Part shown: positions 41,811 through 43,699 of the stretch, piece by piece
Layout of the letters: each line of letters begins with the position of its first letter
Numbering within the stretch: the stretch's first letter is position 1
DNA from: an uncultured Lachnospiraceae bacterium
GTDB taxonomy: Bacteria; Bacillota; Clostridia; Lachnospirales; Lachnospiraceae
Reading direction: 5' to 3'
DNA: 43,699 bases
Assembly: GCA_947631605.1 (NCBI GenBank)
Contig: CANRMC010000005.1
Location: forward strand, 1-43,699
Program-made: the position numbers and the translations under genes
The notes under the pieces: model-generated
Databases searched by the model: none
Told to the model about the DNA's origin: nothing
What the model saw: only the letters and a program-made list of their open reading frames with translations

Positions 41811-42350
41811 TTATGCTTCCAGATATGAAAGAAGCTCATTTTCATCATCAAATAACCGGCAGAGCCTGCATTTTTCCTCTGTCAGAAATCCCTGCCGCAC
41901 CATATTTCCAAGCAGTTCCTTCAAAGGAGTATAATACCCCTGCACATTTAAAACTGCAAGTTTTTTATTTCCGTCAACGCCGAGGCTGATAGAAACCAGC
42001 GTATCAAAGAACTCGTCATATGTACCGATCCCGCCCGGCAGTACCACAAATGCATCACTCTTTTCTTTGAGCAGCTCTTTCCGTTCGTTCATCGTCTTTG
42101 TCAGGATCATTTCTGTACAATCCTGATATAATTCCCCGTCAACAGAGCGGAAAAATTCCGGAGCGATCCCGATCATAGTTCCGTTTTTATCCTTTACCCC
42201 TCTGGCAGTGCTTCCCATCAGACCGTTATTCCCGCCGCCGAAAATAAGTATATGGTTATGCTCTGCGATCAGATTTCCCAGACGATAGGCTTTTTCTTTA
42301 TAAATGCCGGCAATATTATCATTTGCCGAACCGTAAATACAGATTTTCAT
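41811..42350 (-). CDS. LOG-family nucleotide-processing protein (TIGR00730)
   Basis: A 179-residue Rossmann-like protein of the LOG family. Family members characterised in plants and some bacteria cleave ribose-5-phosphate from nucleoside monophosphates. Visible motifs are ICIYGSANDN at the start, LIFGGGNNGLMGSTARGV near 50-68, MNERKELL near 98 and FVVLPGGIGTYDEFFD near 113 (PGGxGTxxE catalytic signature). The ATG overlaps the larC stop as ATGA, so the two are coupled. Its specific substrate is unknown. Confidence 0.9.
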   Translation of the reverse strand: MKICIYGSANDNIAGIYKEKAYRLGNLIAEHNHILIFGGGNNGLMGSTARGVKDKNGTMIGIAPEFFRSVDGELYQDCTEMILTKTMNERKELLKEKSDAFVVLPGGIGTYDEFFDTLVSISLGVDGNKKLAVLNVQGYYTPLKELLGNMVRQGFLTEEKCRLCRLFDDENELLSYLEA

Positions 42351-43633
42351 TTGTTTCTCCTGCTCTCATCCTGAATTAAGGCCCGTATATCTTCGATCGT
42401 CATGCCATGCGCTTTTGCATATGCGGCAAGGTCGTCAAATTCAAATTTCGATTTTTGGATCCCATATCCTTCTGCACATTTCTTCCGGATCCTCCCATCC
42501 GGCAGTTCGTACTCTTCAAAACTCCGGTTCAGGATATACCGGTTGCAATCCTTTCTTCTTACGCCCAATGTAGAGGTATAACGAAGCATGTCCTCCGCCA
42601 TCCGGTCTGCGTCCTCAATATTGCAGATGACTGTTATAATGATTCCCGGACGGTTTTTTTTCATCTGTACCGGAACGGTAAACACATCCAATGCTCCGTT
42701 TTCCCGAAGCCGTTCTGCCGCAAAACCGATCTCCTCCCCCGTCATATCATCAATATTACAGGAAAGCTCAGCTACCATATCATTTTCACCCTGTATGCCG
42801 TCTCCCAAAAATGCCCGCAGGCAGTTCGCTTTCTCAAATTCTTTCGTTCCCATTCCATACCCGCACTGCTTCTTTGTCATCATCGGCCGGCTGCCGTATT
42901 CTTCGGAAAAATATCCGATCAGCGCCGCACCGGTCGGCGTACAGAGTTCGCCTTCTACGGTTCCCGCATAAGACGGTATTTCACGCAGAAGCATTTCCGT
43001 TGCCGGAGCCGGAACCGGAAGTATCCCATGTGCGCAGCGAACCTCTCCATAACCCGTACAGACAGGAGACGCACATATCCTGTCCGGAGCCAGGGCATAT
43101 ATCAGCCAGCAGACGCCCAGTACATCACAGACCGCGTCTTTTTCTCCCACTTCGTGAAAATGAATATGCTCCATATCGGATCCGTGAACAGAAGCCTCCG
43201 CCGCAGCGATCGTGCGGTAAATTTCTTTCGCAGAATCTTTAACTTCCGCCGGAATCGAAAAGCTGTCTATCTTATCCCATACATCCTGTAGGGAAGTGTG
43301 ACTGTGGGAATGTGCGTGGTCGTGGTGTTCGTCATGCCCGTGATGTTCGTCGTGCCCGTGGTGTTCATCATGCCCGTGGTGTTCGTCATGCCCATGGTGG
43401 TCGTGATGGTGCTCTTCCATGTATTCGTGTTCTTCTCTGCCGTCGATCAGAATATTGATATGTGTGCCTTTAATCCCACACCGCTCTCTGGTCTCGTCCG
43501 TAACCGTAACGTCCGGATACAGACCGTTCATAAAATCCAGAAATTCTTCTTTTCTTTCACACAGTTCATAGAGCGCGCTCATCAGCATATCGCCGGAGGC
43601 TCCCATATTACATTCAAGATAAAGTGTTTTCAT
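42347..43633 (-). CDS. larC: Nickel-pincer cofactor biosynthesis protein LarC with His-rich insert
   Basis: LarC inserts nickel into the pincer nucleotide cofactor of lactate racemase. The 428-residue protein starts MKTLYLECNMGASGDM, a LarC hallmark. The C-terminal part has CNIDDMTGEEIGFAAERL and PVQMKKNRPG, also typical. The insert at about 75-112 is a His/Asp/Glu repeat (HGHDEHH units, four 18-base DNA repeats), probably metal binding. The protein is one continuous ORF, whereas some lactobacilli make LarC by frameshifting between larC1 and larC2. The ATG at 43633 has only a weak ribosome site (AAGTGGA). The track's GTG at 43645 overlaps the upstream gene's stop. It precedes the LOG-family gene and has no larA or larE in view. 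Confidence 0.93.
   Translation of the reverse strand: MKTLYLECNMGASGDMLMSALYELCERKEEFLDFMNGLYPDVTVTDETRERCGIKGTHINILIDGREEHEYMEEHHHDHHGHDEHHGHDEHHGHDEHHGHDEHHDHAHSHSHTSLQDVWDKIDSFSIPAEVKDSAKEIYRTIAAAEASVHGSDMEHIHFHEVGEKDAVCDVLGVCWLIYALAPDRICASPVCTGYGEVRCAHGILPVPAPATEMLLREIPSYAGTVEGELCTPTGAALIGYFSEEYGSRPMMTKKQCGYGMGTKEFEKANCLRAFLGDGIQGENDMVAELSCNIDDMTGEEIGFAAERLRENGALDVFTVPVQMKKNRPGIIITVICNIEDADRMAEDMLRYTSTLGVRRKDCNRYILNRSFEEYELPDGRIRKKCAEGYGIQKSKFEFDDLAAYAKAHGMTIEDIRALIQDESRRNK
43332..43403. repeat. Four 18-base tandem repeats inside larC
   Basis: Units TCATGCCCGTGATGTTCG, TCGTGCCCGTGGTGTTCA, TCATGCCCGTGGTGTTCG and TCATGCCCATGGTGGTCG lie end to end and encode the His-rich repeat of LarC. Copies differ at one to three bases, so the array could change length by slippage without a frameshift. 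Confidence 0.9.
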
Positions 43634-43637
43634 AATT

Positions 43638-43699
43638 TTATCCACTTTTTCGTTTTAGTCCCGCCTGTGCGAGAATCCGTTCCAGAGAAGGACCGTCGC
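43638..43699 (-). CDS. 3' end of an unidentified gene, cut by the window edge
   Basis: The minus strand reads DGPSLERILAQAGLKRKSG then TAA at 43638-43640, four bases before the larC ATG. The other two frames give less protein-like sequence or end early. The end resembles no family I can name. In other genomes larC neighbours are larB and larE, but this C-terminus matches neither clearly. It is most likely the last coding stretch of the gene upstream of larC in the same unit. Confidence 0.45.
   Translation of the reverse strand, partial: DGPSLERILAQAGLKRKSG

Noticed and set aside
42407-43291. 294-aa plus-strand ORF opposite larC
   Set aside because: Antisense to LarC, no ribosome site and no family features.
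43332-43403. Short tandem repeats considered as a CRISPR array
   Set aside because: The units are contiguous with no spacers and encode the in-frame His repeat of LarC.

Overview
The window looks like a core-genome stretch of a low-to-moderate GC Firmicute, most likely a gut-type Clostridia of the Lachnospiraceae. The reasons are the protein families (type III glutamine synthetase, QueH, ClpC next to RadA, two class B PBPs inside the dcw cluster, a LarC with a His-rich insert), strong AGGAGG ribosome sites, several TTG/GTG starts, TTGNNN-N17-TATAAT promoters and short intergenic gaps. No tRNA, rRNA, CRISPR array, insertion sequence, phage gene or riboswitch was recognised. This family-level placement is inference.

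Layout: (1) 1-6.7 kb, minus strand: radA (cut by the window edge), a small unknown protein, clpC, then purD, purN and purM. purM has a clear promoter divergent from the next gene. (2) 6.9-9.2 kb, plus strand: a cytoplasmic diguanylate cyclase whose sensor resembles the ligand-binding half of LacI regulators. A bidirectional terminator closes it. (3) 9.3-12.1 kb, minus: metF-type reductase, hotdog thioesterase, a coiled-coil protein and a family 2 glycosyltransferase, probably one operon. (4) 12.2-15.5 kb, minus: glnN and a D-2-hydroxyacid dehydrogenase. (5) 15.6-27.2 kb, minus: a long dcw cell-wall and division cluster, transcribed mraZ-rsmH-ftsL-pbp-spoVD-like-mraY-murD-ftsW-divIB-ftsZ. murE, murF, murG, murC and ftsA are absent from it. 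(6) 27.4-29.4 kb, minus: lgt and ychF. (7) 29.7-32.9 kb, plus: a large BvgS/EvgS-like hybrid histidine kinase with its own promoter. (8) 33.0-36.5 kb: a small membrane protein, then a plus-strand run (70-aa protein, methyltransferase, hslO) that meets queH tail to tail, then a solitary 76-aa protein with strong signals at both ends. (9) 36.6-39.0 kb, minus: two membrane proteins, a GNAT acetyltransferase and ispF with a cysteine-rich tail. (10) 39.3-40.3 kb, plus: a TPM-like membrane protein with a Gly/Ser/Pro/Tyr-rich N-terminus. (11) 40.4-43.7 kb, minus: a TMEM164/YwaF-like protein, a DUF308 protein, a LOG-family protein, larC and the 3' tail of one more gene.

How the genes work together: mraY, murD, FtsW, the two PBPs, FtsL, DivIB and FtsZ cover lipid-linked precursor synthesis through septal wall assembly. 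purM, purN and purD are three purine steps but not consecutive ones. LarC belongs to the nickel-pincer cofactor pathway of lactate racemase, which fits an organism that may also make D-lactate through the dehydrogenase at 14.5 kb. That link is inference. Most of the window is conserved housekeeping. I did not find a clear new multi-gene system. The items most worth a second look are the LacI-sensor/GGDEF fusion, a ribosome-site-masking hairpin at 37.0 kb, the IspF CxxCxxC tail, the TPM-like protein with its upstream palindrome, the KTA motif in one PBP, and the isolated 76-aa gene.
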